Positions 1-8,643 are shown, counted from the first letter of the stretch. The stretch is DNA of 10,210 nt from an uncultured Dysgonomonas sp. (GCA_945292135.1 CALYRA010000013.1:1-10210), one strand, 5' to 3'. Translations and numbers: made by a program. Notes: generated by a model from the sequence alone, not told the origin.

Positions 1-3000
1 TGTCTGGCTACCAAAGCCGATATTTTTCAGCAGCCTGTGGCGTTTAATCCCAATGAGATTACCCATGCAGATATACCCAAAGAAGCACTTGTAGCCTCTC
101 TGAAGAAATATGCAGGGATAAATCTTGAATGCATGGCAACCCTATCAGACAGGGAGCCCGAAGATATGTTGCAGGAACTCAAAGGCGATATCTATTTCAA
201 CCCGATGATTTCGGAGTATGAAATAAAAGACAAGTTTATCAGCGGCAACGTCATTGCCAAAGCCGATTATGTAGAAAACTATCTGGAAACGCACCCCGAT
301 CATGAGCAAGCCAAAGAATCACTGGCAGCTCTTCGGGAAGCAACCCCACGTCCTATTCCATTTGAGGACTTAGATTTCAATTTCGGAGAGCGGTGGATTC
401 CTGCGGGTATTTACAGCAAATTCGCTACATATCTTTTTGATACGGACGTATCTATTCATTATGCCGCCAGCAGGGATGAATTTACCTTAAAAGCATTGGG
501 CAGCAATGTGAAAATAACCGAGCAATTTGCGGTAAAATCACAAAGCCGTACTTTCAATGGCATTGCTTTGATGAAGCACGCCATGCACAACACTTCGCAC
601 GATATTACCAAGAAGGTAACCAAGATGATTGACGGCGAACTGAAAGAAGTAAAAGTGCGTGATTCCTAAGCCATAGAGCTTGCCAATACGAAGATAGATG
701 AAATCAAGAACGGTTTTAATGACTGGCTCAGTGAACAATCTGCCGAGTTTAAAGACAGGCTTGCGGATAACTACAACCGGACATTCAACTGTTTTGTCCG
801 TCCCGATTATGACGGCAACCACCAGACTTTCCCCGGACTTGATTTACGGGGTTTGGGTATTCCCGACCTTTATAAGAGCCAAAAGGATGCCGTTTGGATG
901 GATATTCTTAACGGTGGAGGTATCATAGACCATGATGTCGGCGGAGGTTAAACGCTAATCATGTGTGTTAGTTCCTTTGAAAAGAAACAACTAGGTTTAG
1001 TCAATAAACCAGTAATTACCGCACTCAAAGCAAATGTACATGAAATAGCACAGACCTAGTGTACCGCTTATCCAAATGCAAGAATATTTATCCGGGCAAA
1101 GAAGATTTTACCCCTGCAAAACGGGCAAGAATCTTTAACGAGATGATGAACAACAACTGGGATGCCATCATTTTAACACATGAACAGTTCGGCATGATAC
1201 CGCAGTCACCCGAAATACAACAGGAGAATTTGCAGGCTGAACTCGACAGCGTGGAAGAAAATCTCGAAGTATTACGGGCACAAGGTAAGGAGATTTCCCG
1301 TGCGATGGAAAAGGGATTAGTGAAGCGGCAACTCAATCTCACAGCAAAACTTGAAAACATAACTTATCAGATTGAAAACCGCAAGGATGATACGGTGGAC
1401 TTCCGACTGATGGGTATTGACCACCTCTATGTTGATGAATCGCACCGCTTCAAAAACCTAACCTTTACCAACCGACACGACCGTGTAGCTGGATTGGGTA
1501 ATGCGGAAGGTTCCCAAAGAGCATTAAATATGCTTTTTGCTCTTCGTACCATTCAAGAACGCACCGGAAAAGATTTAGGTGCTACTTTCCTTTCGGGTAC
1601 AACCATTCCCAATTCACTCACGGAATTATATTTGCTTTTTAAATATCTCCGCCCGAATGAACTGGAAAGACAAGGTATTACCACCTTTGATGCTTGGGCA
1701 GCCATATTTGCCAAGAAAAACATTGATTATACGTTTTCGGTAACGAATGAAATCGTACAGAAAGAATGCTTCCGATATTTTATTAAAGTACCTAAACTGC
1801 CGCTTTCTATGCCGAAATAACCGATTATCACTCTGCGCAGGATATTGGTATCGACCGACCGGCAAAGAATGAAATTCTGCACAATATCCCGCCTACACCG
1901 GGTCAGCAGAAGTTTATTGGCAAGTTGGTTGAATTTGCCAAAACCTGAAATGCCGAATTATTGGGACGTCCCAAGTTATCCAAAAGCGAAGAAAAAGCAA
2001 AGATGCACATTGTAATGGATTATGCCCGTAAAATATCGCTCGATATACGGCTCATTGATCCTGTGAAATATGGCGATAATATCGATAACAAAGCTTCCCA
2101 TGTGGCGAAGATGGTAGCGGACTATTACCGTAATTTTAACGAGCATAAAGCTACTCAATTTGTGTTTTCTGATTTAGAGTACTTATAAGCCCGGTAAATA
2201 TAATCCCAGCTCCGAGGTTAAGCGTAAACTGGTGGATGACTACGGAGTCCCTGCTAACGAAATACGCTTCATTCAGGAGGCAAAGACTGACCGTGCCCGT
2301 AAAGCCATGATACAGGATATGAACGACGGACGAATCCGGGTACTGTTCGGCTCTACCGAAATGTTGGAAACAGGTGTAAACGCACAAAAGCGGTGCGTGG
2401 CTATTCACCACCTCGATGCTCCGTGGCGACCATCGGATTTAAAGCAACGAGACGGAAGGGTAATACGAAAGGGCAACGAGATTGCCAAACTGTACGCGGT
2501 TAACAAAGTGAATGTAATTATCTATGCTTTGGAAAAATCGCTTGATGCGTATGAATTAGGATTACTGCATAACAAACAGCTTTCATACGTCAGTAAAAAA
2601 TAACTCCCTGGGTAGCCGTACCATCGACGAGGGTTCAATGGACGAAAAAGGCGGCATGAACTTTAGCGAATATGTAGCTATTCTTTCGGGTAATACCGAC
2701 CTATTAGAAAAGGCGCGGCTGGAAAAGAAAATCACTTCTCTGGAAAGTAAGAAGCAATCTTTTATCCGTGGCAAGTCACCATCCCGTCATAAACTGGAAA
2801 TCATTATGGCTGATGTGAATAAGAACAACGCTTTTATAGGTCGTATCAATAAAGATATGGAAGCCTTTAATTCCAAAGTTCAGACCGCACCTGATGGCAC
2901 CAAACTCAATCCTGTAATGCTCAATGGCGTGGAAGGCAGCAACCCGAAGTTAATCGGGTTGAAACTGAATGAATTGCGGAAAAGGCACAAACCTACGGAC

Positions 3001-3560
3001 TGTATGATAAAATCGGTACGTTGTATGGATTCAATCTTTTGGTAAAAACCGATACAACCAACAAAGAGGGATTTGATGTGAAACAAAACCGCTTCTTTGT
3101 TAAAAGCGAAGGAGAGATTCTGTACAACTACAATCACGACGTTATGGCCACCGATCCGAAGACGGCAGCCCAAAACTTTCTCAATGCTCTCGAAGCCATG
3201 CCCCAAATGTTGGAAAGGTACCAGGCGGATAATGCCAAGATGGAAAAGGATATCCCGATTTTAAAAGAGGTAGTTGAAAGTACATTCTGCAAAGAGCCGG
3301 AGCTGAAGGAACTGAAAGAGGAATTAATCAAACTCGACAGGGAAATTCAACTCACACTGAAACCGATTGAAAACGGTGAAGAAGTTACAGATACAGCACA
3401 AAAGCAGAAAGTATCTTCGCCTGTTCAGCAAGATGCACCCATGCCGGCCACTTTGAAGGAAGTCAAGGAGATAATGGGCGACAGGCTGATTATTGGCTCG
3501 GTGGGTGGAAGTTCACCAAAGGTGGAGAAGAAGGAGCCATCGAAAGGTTTTAAACTATAA
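1..3560 (+). pseudogene. Broken DNA methylase/SNF2-type helicase of a Bacteroidota conjugative element (C-terminal part)
   Basis: Reading across three frames restores one continuous protein of about 1180 residues, already open at base 1. It matches what I recall of the roughly 2000-residue methylase/helicase carried by Bacteroidota conjugative transposons; the methylase half would lie upstream of the window. Visible landmarks are a degraded Walker A region at 937-960, a DEAH-like box DESH at 1434-1445, an SGTT motif III near 1590-1605, ETGVNAQ (motif V) near 2365-2390 and QRDGR (motif VI) at 2445-2459. A charged, probably coiled-coil tail follows and ends naturally in GFKL and TAA. Lesions seen: stops at 667-669, 949-951, 1057-1059 and 1946-1948; one-base losses near 1087, 1797, 2581, 2594 and 2972; a one-base gain near 2177. 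These frame changes account exactly for the order of open segments. The intact protein is presumably a DNA-processing or anti-restriction factor of the element, but its role is not well established. Identification is confident; function is inferred. Confidence 0.9.
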
Positions 3561-3563
3561 TAA

Positions 3564-3602
3564 AAAAGGTTTGTTCTTACATATAAATTAGAACAACCTT
3601 TT
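3564..3602. terminator. Bidirectional hairpin terminator
   Basis: The arms 3564-3570 plus 3572-3577 pair with 3590-3602 (AAAAGGT-TGTTCT against AGAACA-ACCTTTT), with one bulged T at 3571 and a 12-base AT-rich loop. The stem is flanked by an A-run on the left and a T-rich stretch on the right, so it can end transcripts from either strand. It lies between the convergent 3' ends of the helicase remnant and the restriction endonuclease remnant, which is where a shared terminator is expected. Confidence 0.8.
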
Positions 3603-3615
3603 CTTCATAATAAAT

Positions 3616-4561
3616 CTATATTTTATCTTGCCCGATAAACCTATCTCCATTAAAGTGAATCATGTGATTAGGGTTATCAGCTATCCAAACCTCCGTTTCC
3701 CATGCAATATCAGCAACGTGTTTTCTAAATTCTGTTTTATCAGAAAAAGCGGTAACATACACTTTACCAATTTTGCAGTTGACCAGAAATTCTTCCATTT
3801 TAAGAACTCTTTTTGGGGAAACTGGCCCGTGGGATGTAACTACTTCTATGAGAAATAACCATTCTTTATCTTTATCATAAATTACGATATCAGGTAATAT
3901 ACTATGTTCAGTTATAGGTATTCCTATTTCTTCTAACCCTTTTGAATCTACAAATAAATTTTTTTTTGCCGTATCTCCGATATAAAGAACTTTAGCTCCT
4001 GGAGAAAAACATGGAACAAATTCTTCTATTACAGCAGCTTGAATGACATTATGCTTTCCTGCAGACAATTTATATTCTTTGCCTTCAATTACTACGGGAA
4101 TCATTTGCATTTCCCTTGCTTTATCATATATCTCACTTAATTTTCCGACGGAACTGATAAACTTAGATAATTTATCATCCCATTCGGCAGAACCGTAGGA
4201 TTTGATTACTTCTAAGGCTTCTTTACTTATAGCATAGTGAGCTCTCGGACTATTTACGGGTAAATCAGGTATGTCGGGATTATAATCTACTACTCTTGCC
4301 TGAACTAACTTGATTTAATACCTGTCTACGAAATGTTTCACTCGTATTAGGCGCTTAAGGTTGAGCTTTTTTGTAATTTTCATTCACAAAAGTCATTACC
4401 TCTTTGGTAACACCCATACTTTGCCGTGTCGCATCAGACTAATTACTATTTTCTTTTATATCACATAAAGCAAGTAATGTTAATGCAGACATTTCATTTT
4501 GTTGGGCAACAGGTAATCCTAATGCTTTTAGTATTTCCTGAGCTTCATCTATTTTACTCAT
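3616..4561 (-). pseudogene. Broken PstI/BsuBI-type type II restriction endonuclease
   Basis: Restoring the frame gives about 314 residues, close to the length of R.BsuBI and R.PstI (about 316-326). The N-terminal helical DNA-binding part contains APNTSETFRRQ and later PVNSPRAHY, both typical of the family. The C-terminal catalytic part (restored residues ~151 onward) has LYIGDTAKK, then LPDIVIYD (Asp ~224) and FLIEVVTSHGPVSPKR (Glu ~239, Lys ~250), which fit the family's PD-(D/E)xK-type site. Three lesions kill it: TAG at 4439-4441 (probably a former Trp), TAA at 4355-4357 (probably a former Tyr before APNT), and one extra base at 4309. The catalytic segment stays open from 4110 to 3616. The start ATG overlaps the methyltransferase stop, a sign of translational coupling. 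By family, the expected target is CTGCAG, but that is inference. The gene is visibly AT-richer than the helicase remnant beside it, consistent with separate acquisition. Confidence 0.9.
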
Positions 4562-6140
4562 AAATAAATTCATATAATATTTTGAAAAAACTATTTACTA
4601 TTTCATTTACATTTTCAATGGAAAAATCATTCTTTAAAACAAGCTGTTTCCCAATTTCCTTAATAATCTCCAATAGAGACATAGGCATTTCCCGTAATTC
4701 GGTAGCACTTACATTTACATTTCCGTTAAATGTCCTAAAGTAAGTATCGAACAGATCACTATTCAATAATGCAGATATACCCATCGTTTCAACCTTCTCC
4801 AAATATCTTTTAGGTCGGTAAATGTAGTTTAATTTATTTTCAACACCAATAAAGTTAGCTTTAGAGGTACTACAAAAATAAAGTGCTGCAATTAATCGGC
4901 TCTTATCATCTTTTGAACTGAAGCGCCGAAGAAAAACATAATTCTTATTGGGTAAGAGGATAGCTTTGGATGCTTGTGTAATCATCAAATATTGCTTTTT
5001 ATCTTTTCGATTAACGGGATGATCCGCCAACATTTTTATAACATTATGAAGCCAAAATAATGGTGCGCTATCCGTTTATGGATTTTAAACAAAAATTCTT
5101 CTGAACGAAAAGATACAACCGGCGCAGTAGATATTTGAATATCATATTTATTTAGACTCCCTTTCCATGTTTTGAATAACTTAATAATATCTTCTTCTTC
5201 ATTATTTACAGGTAAGTGAATGATTTTTTCTACAGAATCCGTATCAGTTAAATCCTCTAACAGATTAGATTTTTTCTTCGGTGTGGAAAGATCATTTATA
5301 CCTTGACTTGAAGATATAGTTATTAAATTATCTGTATCTGATACAATTTTCTTTTTTCCTTTTAGAATTAAAGTTTCTTGTAATACATTATCTTTTGAAA
5401 AAGTATCTTTACGAGTATTAAATAAGTGAATGTATGATATCTGAATATTATTCAAAAAGAAATTTCTGAAAAGTCTGAAATATCTTCCTGATATAAAACT
5501 ACGGGGTACTATAAAAATTAATTGTCCATCATCATTTAACAAGCAAAATGTGATAGCCATAAAAAGGGAATATATATTTGGTTGACCATTAATTATGGAT
5601 TGTGAAACCTTTACTCTGATATCCTCTTTTGATAACTTAAAATAAGGCGAATTAGAGATAATTATATCGAATTTTTCAATTTCATCCGCCATTCACTTGC
5701 GGTTGTAAATCTAGTGCCTGATAATTGCTTAAAACAAAATCTTTACTGTTTATGACATAAGATAATTCAATTCCTTTTTGATTAAGATATTGTTTGAGGT
5801 ATTCTAATGCTTGTTTAGTATATTTAAGTACAGCAGTATCTATTTCATAAACTACCAGCTTTATATTTCTTATAAAGTTTTGTTTAGTAATGTTCTCAAT
5901 AAGGCTACATGAAAGTATTCCTATTCCACTTCCCAGATCTAATATTGATATGGATGTTCTATTAGTAACAATTTGCTTTCCCATAAAATTGGCGATTTCA
6001 ATGGGAGTAAAAAACTGTCCCTTTTCTTTTTGGGAACCCACTGAGTCAGTCGATGAGTATCTTTCTCCAAGCCCATTGGCATAGGAGGAATGATTCCCAT
6101 TCTCAATCGGATTCCTTATTTCCTGATCTTCTTTAATCAT
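4554..6140 (-). pseudogene. Broken N6-adenine DNA methyltransferase, PstI/BsuBI type
   Basis: Three open pieces (6140-5682, 5692-5036, then on to 4554) join into about 528 residues, near the size of M.PstI and M.BsuBI (about 500). Restored residues 41-46 read GQFFTP (motif X), 68-74 read DLGSGIG (motif I, S-adenosylmethionine binding), and VYEID follows. The catalytic motif IV, normally NPPY, reads NSPY at 5653-5642 in the context DIIISNSPYFKL. The C-terminal part, with APLFWLHNV and later YIYRPKRYLEK, would be target recognition. The frame changes near 5682-5705 (one base gained or two lost) and near 5062-5072 (one base lost or two gained). The role would be protecting host DNA from the adjacent endonuclease, so this is the first gene of an M-then-R operon. 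I chose the ATG at 6140 because the longer start at 6167 would place a promoter-like TACCTTTG inside the coding region. With two frameshifts and an altered catalytic motif, activity is unlikely. Confidence 0.88.
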
Positions 6141-6144
6141 AATG

Positions 6145-6152
6145 CAAAGGTA
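6145..6152 (-). promoter_or_regulatory. Bacteroidota -7 promoter motif for the methyltransferase
   Basis: On the minus strand this reads TACCTTTG followed by CA, matching the Bacteroidota -7 consensus TAnnTTTG. It ends only five bases before the chosen ATG, so a transcript starting at the usual distance would begin at or beside the start codon. I see no good TTG element about 20 bases further upstream. Confidence 0.4.
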
Positions 6153-6280
6153 ACGATTTGTCAGCATATTATAGTGAGGTTAGTTATCTTCCTTTTAAAA
6201 TTTATACGTACGGGCTAATAAGGCTTTAAACAGAAATTTTCCTGTGTTAAAAAGAAAATTATTTTTATTGCATTAAAAAC

Positions 6281-6318
6281 GAAAGTCCGTGCCTGTCATC
6301 CCGACAGTATGGACTTTC
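6281..6318 (-). terminator. Hairpin terminator downstream of tatC
   Basis: GAAAGTCC (6281-6288) pairs with GGACTTTC (6311-6318), and inside it CTGTC (6293-6297) pairs with GACAG (6303-6307) across a five-base loop. On the minus strand the stem is followed by GTTTTTAATG, the T-run expected of an intrinsic terminator. It lies just past the end of tatC and would close the tatA-tatC transcript before the methyltransferase gene. Confidence 0.75.
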
Positions 6319-6330
6319 TCATTCAAAAAA

Positions 6331-6708
6331 TCAGCTATGAACAAAAAAGAAAGAAGCTCTCTCACGGGTTATTATTCCGGTTATTCTTTTTCTTATTAAA
6401 ATTCTCACGGATGAACGTATGCACATCGCTACCTCAATATGTATTTTAAATTGTTCGGCTAATCCAGTATTTATTAACTGTACAAAAATGTCGGTATCTT
6501 CCGTTTGTGTTGAAAACAGGTTGCTGAACGACTTGAAAATACTGTACTTTATAAAGCCGTCATTTTTGGGAGCAAGGACAATCCCAAACAATTCTTCTTT
6601 CATCATGAAGGCAAAAGCGCCGAATATTACAGTGGCGATAGATATCTTTATTAATGATGAACGAAGTTCGTCCAGATGTTCACAAATAGTTAGCGATTTA
6701 CTTGTCAT
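6331..6708 (-). pseudogene. tatC: Truncated TatC, Sec-independent protein translocase subunit
   Basis: TatC is the polytopic membrane receptor for twin-arginine signal peptides and is normally about 250 residues with six membrane segments. Here the first ~90 residues are recognisable: CEHLDELRSSLIK, then a first membrane segment, then the periplasmic LAPKNDGFIKY and the loop LINTGLAEQFKIHIEVA. After AMCI the family sequence stops and the frame runs through 28 unrelated residues to a stop at 6331. In the neighbouring frame the DNA after the break reads VHTFIRENFNKKK and ends with a stop at 6362-6364; this looks like a membrane-protein cytoplasmic tail. I infer an internal deletion of about 140 codons that fused the N-terminal part out of frame to the original tail. 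The gene starts eight bases after the tatA stop, so the two were one operon. The product cannot form a working TatC. Confidence 0.85.
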
Positions 6709-6716
6709 GCCGATGC

Positions 6717-6932
6717 TTATTTATTATCGCTTTCTATTTGTTGTCCCGGCTCGGTTTCTTTAGTGGCTTCGGCATTCACACCGTTTATACCATCCTTATA
6801 ACTCTTTACCCCTTTACCTAAACCTTTCATCAATTCGGGGATTTTCTTTCCTCCGAAAAAAAGTAATACTATCAGGGCAGTGAAAATAATTTCCTGCACT
6901 CCGAATCCTCCTATAAATAATAACTTAGCCAT
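6717..6932 (-). CDS. tatA: TatA/E-family twin-arginine translocase subunit
   Basis: This is a 71-residue protein with the TatA plan: one N-terminal membrane segment (about residues 12-25, QEIIFTALIVLLFF), the hinge FGGKKIPEL, an amphipathic helix GLGKGVKSYKDGI and a polar acidic tail. TatA oligomers form the pore or membrane-weakening part of the Tat pathway, which exports folded, often cofactor-bearing proteins and needs TatC. The ATG at 6930-6932 follows an AT-rich leader without a Shine-Dalgarno sequence, usual in Bacteroidota. It is the first gene of a tatA-tatC operon with a promoter motif about 45 bases upstream. The frame is intact and all conserved positions I know are present, although the partner tatC beside it is destroyed. 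Whether it still works depends on a second tatC elsewhere in the genome. Confidence 0.93.
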   Translation of the reverse strand: MAKLLFIGGFGVQEIIFTALIVLLFFGGKKIPELMKGLGKGVKSYKDGINGVNAEATKETEPGQQIESDNK

Positions 6933-6977
6933 ATTTTTCTATTTTTAATTAGTTAAAGACTTGTTTACTTGTATTTA

Positions 6978-6985
6978 CAAAATTA
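6978..6985 (-). promoter_or_regulatory. Bacteroidota -7 promoter motif for tatA-tatC
   Basis: The minus strand reads TAATTTTG, an exact match to TAnnTTTG. A start site just downstream would give a leader of roughly 38 bases before the tatA ATG. No clear TTG element is visible about 20 bases upstream, so this rests on the -7 motif and its placement. Confidence 0.5.
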
Positions 6986-7054
6986 CGACCACAAGCCCAT
7001 TATCATGTTGCCTTAAAGCTCAAATTGTATTTCTAAAAGGCTTATTAAGATTTT

Positions 7055-8149
7055 TTATTGAGCTTTATTGAATACCATTTCAACTCTGGAATCCATCTCA
7101 TCGAAAACGGAAAGATCGGATGTTACTTCTCCTATCGGTATCACTCGCATGGTAAGATTGGGATTGCTGGTCTGCACATAAAAATTGCAATGGTATTGTT
7201 TTGCGGGCAATAGGTGATGTCCCCGTTATCGAACCTGAGCTGACCTTCTTCAGTAGCAGCAGGACGGGAGGGCATTAAGCCGTAATATTCCAGTCCGCCA
7301 AATGCACCCATATTCACTGTTATTGGCAACATACCCATTATCTCACGTGCCAGTTCTGTACCATAGAACATGCCATCCATTACGGTATTTCCGGCTGTAA
7401 CCCTTATTGGGGTATCTATGCCGATAAGGTCTTTCACCCCGATGCGATCTATCCATTGATTGATATTAGTCTGCGAAGTATGAACATCCGCAGAAGACAA
7501 ACTTAAACCGTCTAATGTGGTTGAGTTGGGGCAGGCATTGCGTACTGCGGTAAAGCTACGTCCGGCTCCGTATCCGTTGTGTGTTGCAAATGGAAGAATG
7601 GTTTTACCTAACAAGTCATATTCATTGAGAAACGAAAGGAAAGCCATCGGTGTGATGGATGACCATATAGGGTATCCTACGAAAATAACTTCGTATTGCT
7701 CCCTGTTTTCTATCTGGTCTTTGAGAGGGAGAAAAAACTTATCGGAATACTCCCTGTGATTTTGACTGATTACGGCATCGCAATCCACCAGATAAACAGC
7801 TTCCGTCCGAATCAGATATTTATCGGCTTCTACCGCAGCGCAAATAAAATCCGCCACTACTTCTGTTGTTCCACTTAAATTACGCTGATTCCTTACGATG
7901 CTTGTCGATGATATGGCATCCACAGGGTTATCGTACGTAAGTTCATAATTAGGGCTGAAATCCGTATTGCCATAGCGACTAAAAAATACGACCAATGCTT
8001 TGCCATTTCCCAGCGTTACATTTTCGCCATCTCAGCCAGGCGTTTCAGTACCACCTGGAGTTTCTTCCATATCTGGATTATTATCATCGAATCCGGCAAA
8101 TATAAATGTCGGAACAAAAAGGATTAATATAAAGATTAACTTTTTTCAT
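7055..8149 (-). pseudogene. Broken exported flavodoxin with C-terminal cyclophilin-like domain
   Basis: The restored protein is about 364 residues. It starts with a signal peptide (MKKLIFILILFVPTFIFAG), then a Pro/Gly/Thr/Glu linker, a flavodoxin-4-type FMN-binding domain beginning ALVVFFSRYGNTDF and including the VFVGYPIWSS strand, then a cyclophilin-like domain starting near PIRVTAGNTVM and including EIMGMLPITVNM. Four lesions are visible. An extra A in the run at 8141-8146 puts the ATG at 8149-8147 out of frame. TTC stands at 8091-8089 where a lipobox Cys (TGC) would be expected after FAG. TGA stands at 8034-8032 in the linker. One base is missing in the A-run at 7180-7184, which cuts off the last ~40 residues (FYVQTSNPN to FNKAQ). 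A TTG at 7995-7993 opens the longest uninterrupted frame, but it is inside the domain and unlikely to be a real start. Related proteins probably serve redox chemistry in the envelope; the substrate is unknown. Confidence 0.87.
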
Positions 8150-8311
8150 TGTTTTAATTTTGAAGGAACGTTTTGTTATTACCTAATCTCAGTGAGGCAA
8201 TTTGAAATAAGCGAACTACAATTAGACGTTTGAGATGAACGTATCCTATATGTTGATATAACAGATAAAATGAAATTTTAATCATTGAAAACTTTTCATC
8301 GAAATAATGAT

Positions 8312-8464
8312 TCAACTATTAAAAAATAATAAATCTATAATAAATTCTATCACTTCTTCGTATGTTGTTATACCATGTATATAATGATCGTAGACATACT
8401 TAAAAATAACATTAGAGGATTGACAAGAAATAGGGATTTATCTATTTTGTTTTTCTTTTTGCAT
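8312..8464 (-). pseudogene. Possible broken small gene, unknown function
   Basis: From an ATG at 8464-8462 the minus strand reads MQKEKQNR, then a TAA at 8440-8438, then 41 further codons to a TGA at 8314-8312. The part after the stop has a protein-like mix of residues (NVIFKYVYDHY, then GITTYEEVIEFIID) and looks like two short helices. If the TAA was once AAA, the product would have been 50 residues. A TAnnTTTG promoter motif lies about 35 bases upstream, as for neighbouring genes. I do not recognise a family. In DNA this AT-rich a 41-codon open stretch can arise by chance, so the call rests on composition and promoter placement. Confidence 0.35.
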
Positions 8465-8498
8465 CTAAATATTATACCTATACCGCTAATTTATGAGG

Positions 8499-8506
8499 CA
8501 AATTTA
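8499..8506 (-). promoter_or_regulatory. Possible -7 promoter motif for the small gene
   Basis: The minus strand reads TAAATTTG, an exact TAnnTTTG match, placed to give a leader of about 28 bases before the ATG at 8464. There is no clear upstream TTG element. Chance matches are fairly likely in such AT-rich DNA. Confidence 0.3.
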
Positions 8507-8624
8507 TAAACATCCCTTCGTAAATATATGTTTAAATGATATCAAGAAGATTGATAATGTGTTAATTCATGTATTTTCAGATTTTTGTTTTAATTTTTTA
8601 AGACGAATCTTTATAAAAATTTTG

Positions 8625-8643
8625 TAAACATTTAATATGTTTA
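8625..8643. repeat. Inverted repeat TAAACAT-5-ATGTTTA
   Basis: Seven-base perfect arms flank a five-base centre, upstream of the MFS promoter motif. The right half (ATATGTTTAA) recurs at 8526-8535. It could be a regulator site, but the composition makes chance occurrence plausible. Confidence 0.25.

Noticed and set aside
2575..2600. Programmed frameshifting or phase variation at homopolymers
   Set aside because: The runs are short (three to six bases) and other lesions in the same genes are plain nonsense changes, so a regulated switch is not supported.
4554..6140. Split methyltransferase acting as separate subunits
   Set aside because: The pieces join at points where neither side has a natural end, and the combined length fits one ordinary family member, so frameshift is simpler.
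1..6167. Reassigned stop codon
   Set aside because: TAA, TAG and TGA all appear in-frame within recognisable genes, and one-base frameshifts occur as well, so recoding of a single stop cannot explain the breaks.
6419..6763. Plus-strand open frame of 114 codons
   Set aside because: It is antisense to tatC and the end of tatA, which are clearly recognised on the minus strand.
7011..7045. Hairpin between flavodoxin end and tatA
   Set aside because: Only about five pairs (GCCTT with AAGGC) around a long loop, with mismatches and no adjacent T-run, so not reported as a terminator.
8000..8233. Plus-strand open frame of 77 codons
   Set aside because: It lies opposite the flavodoxin signal peptide and linker, whose minus-strand reading is recognisable; the plus reading has no family features.
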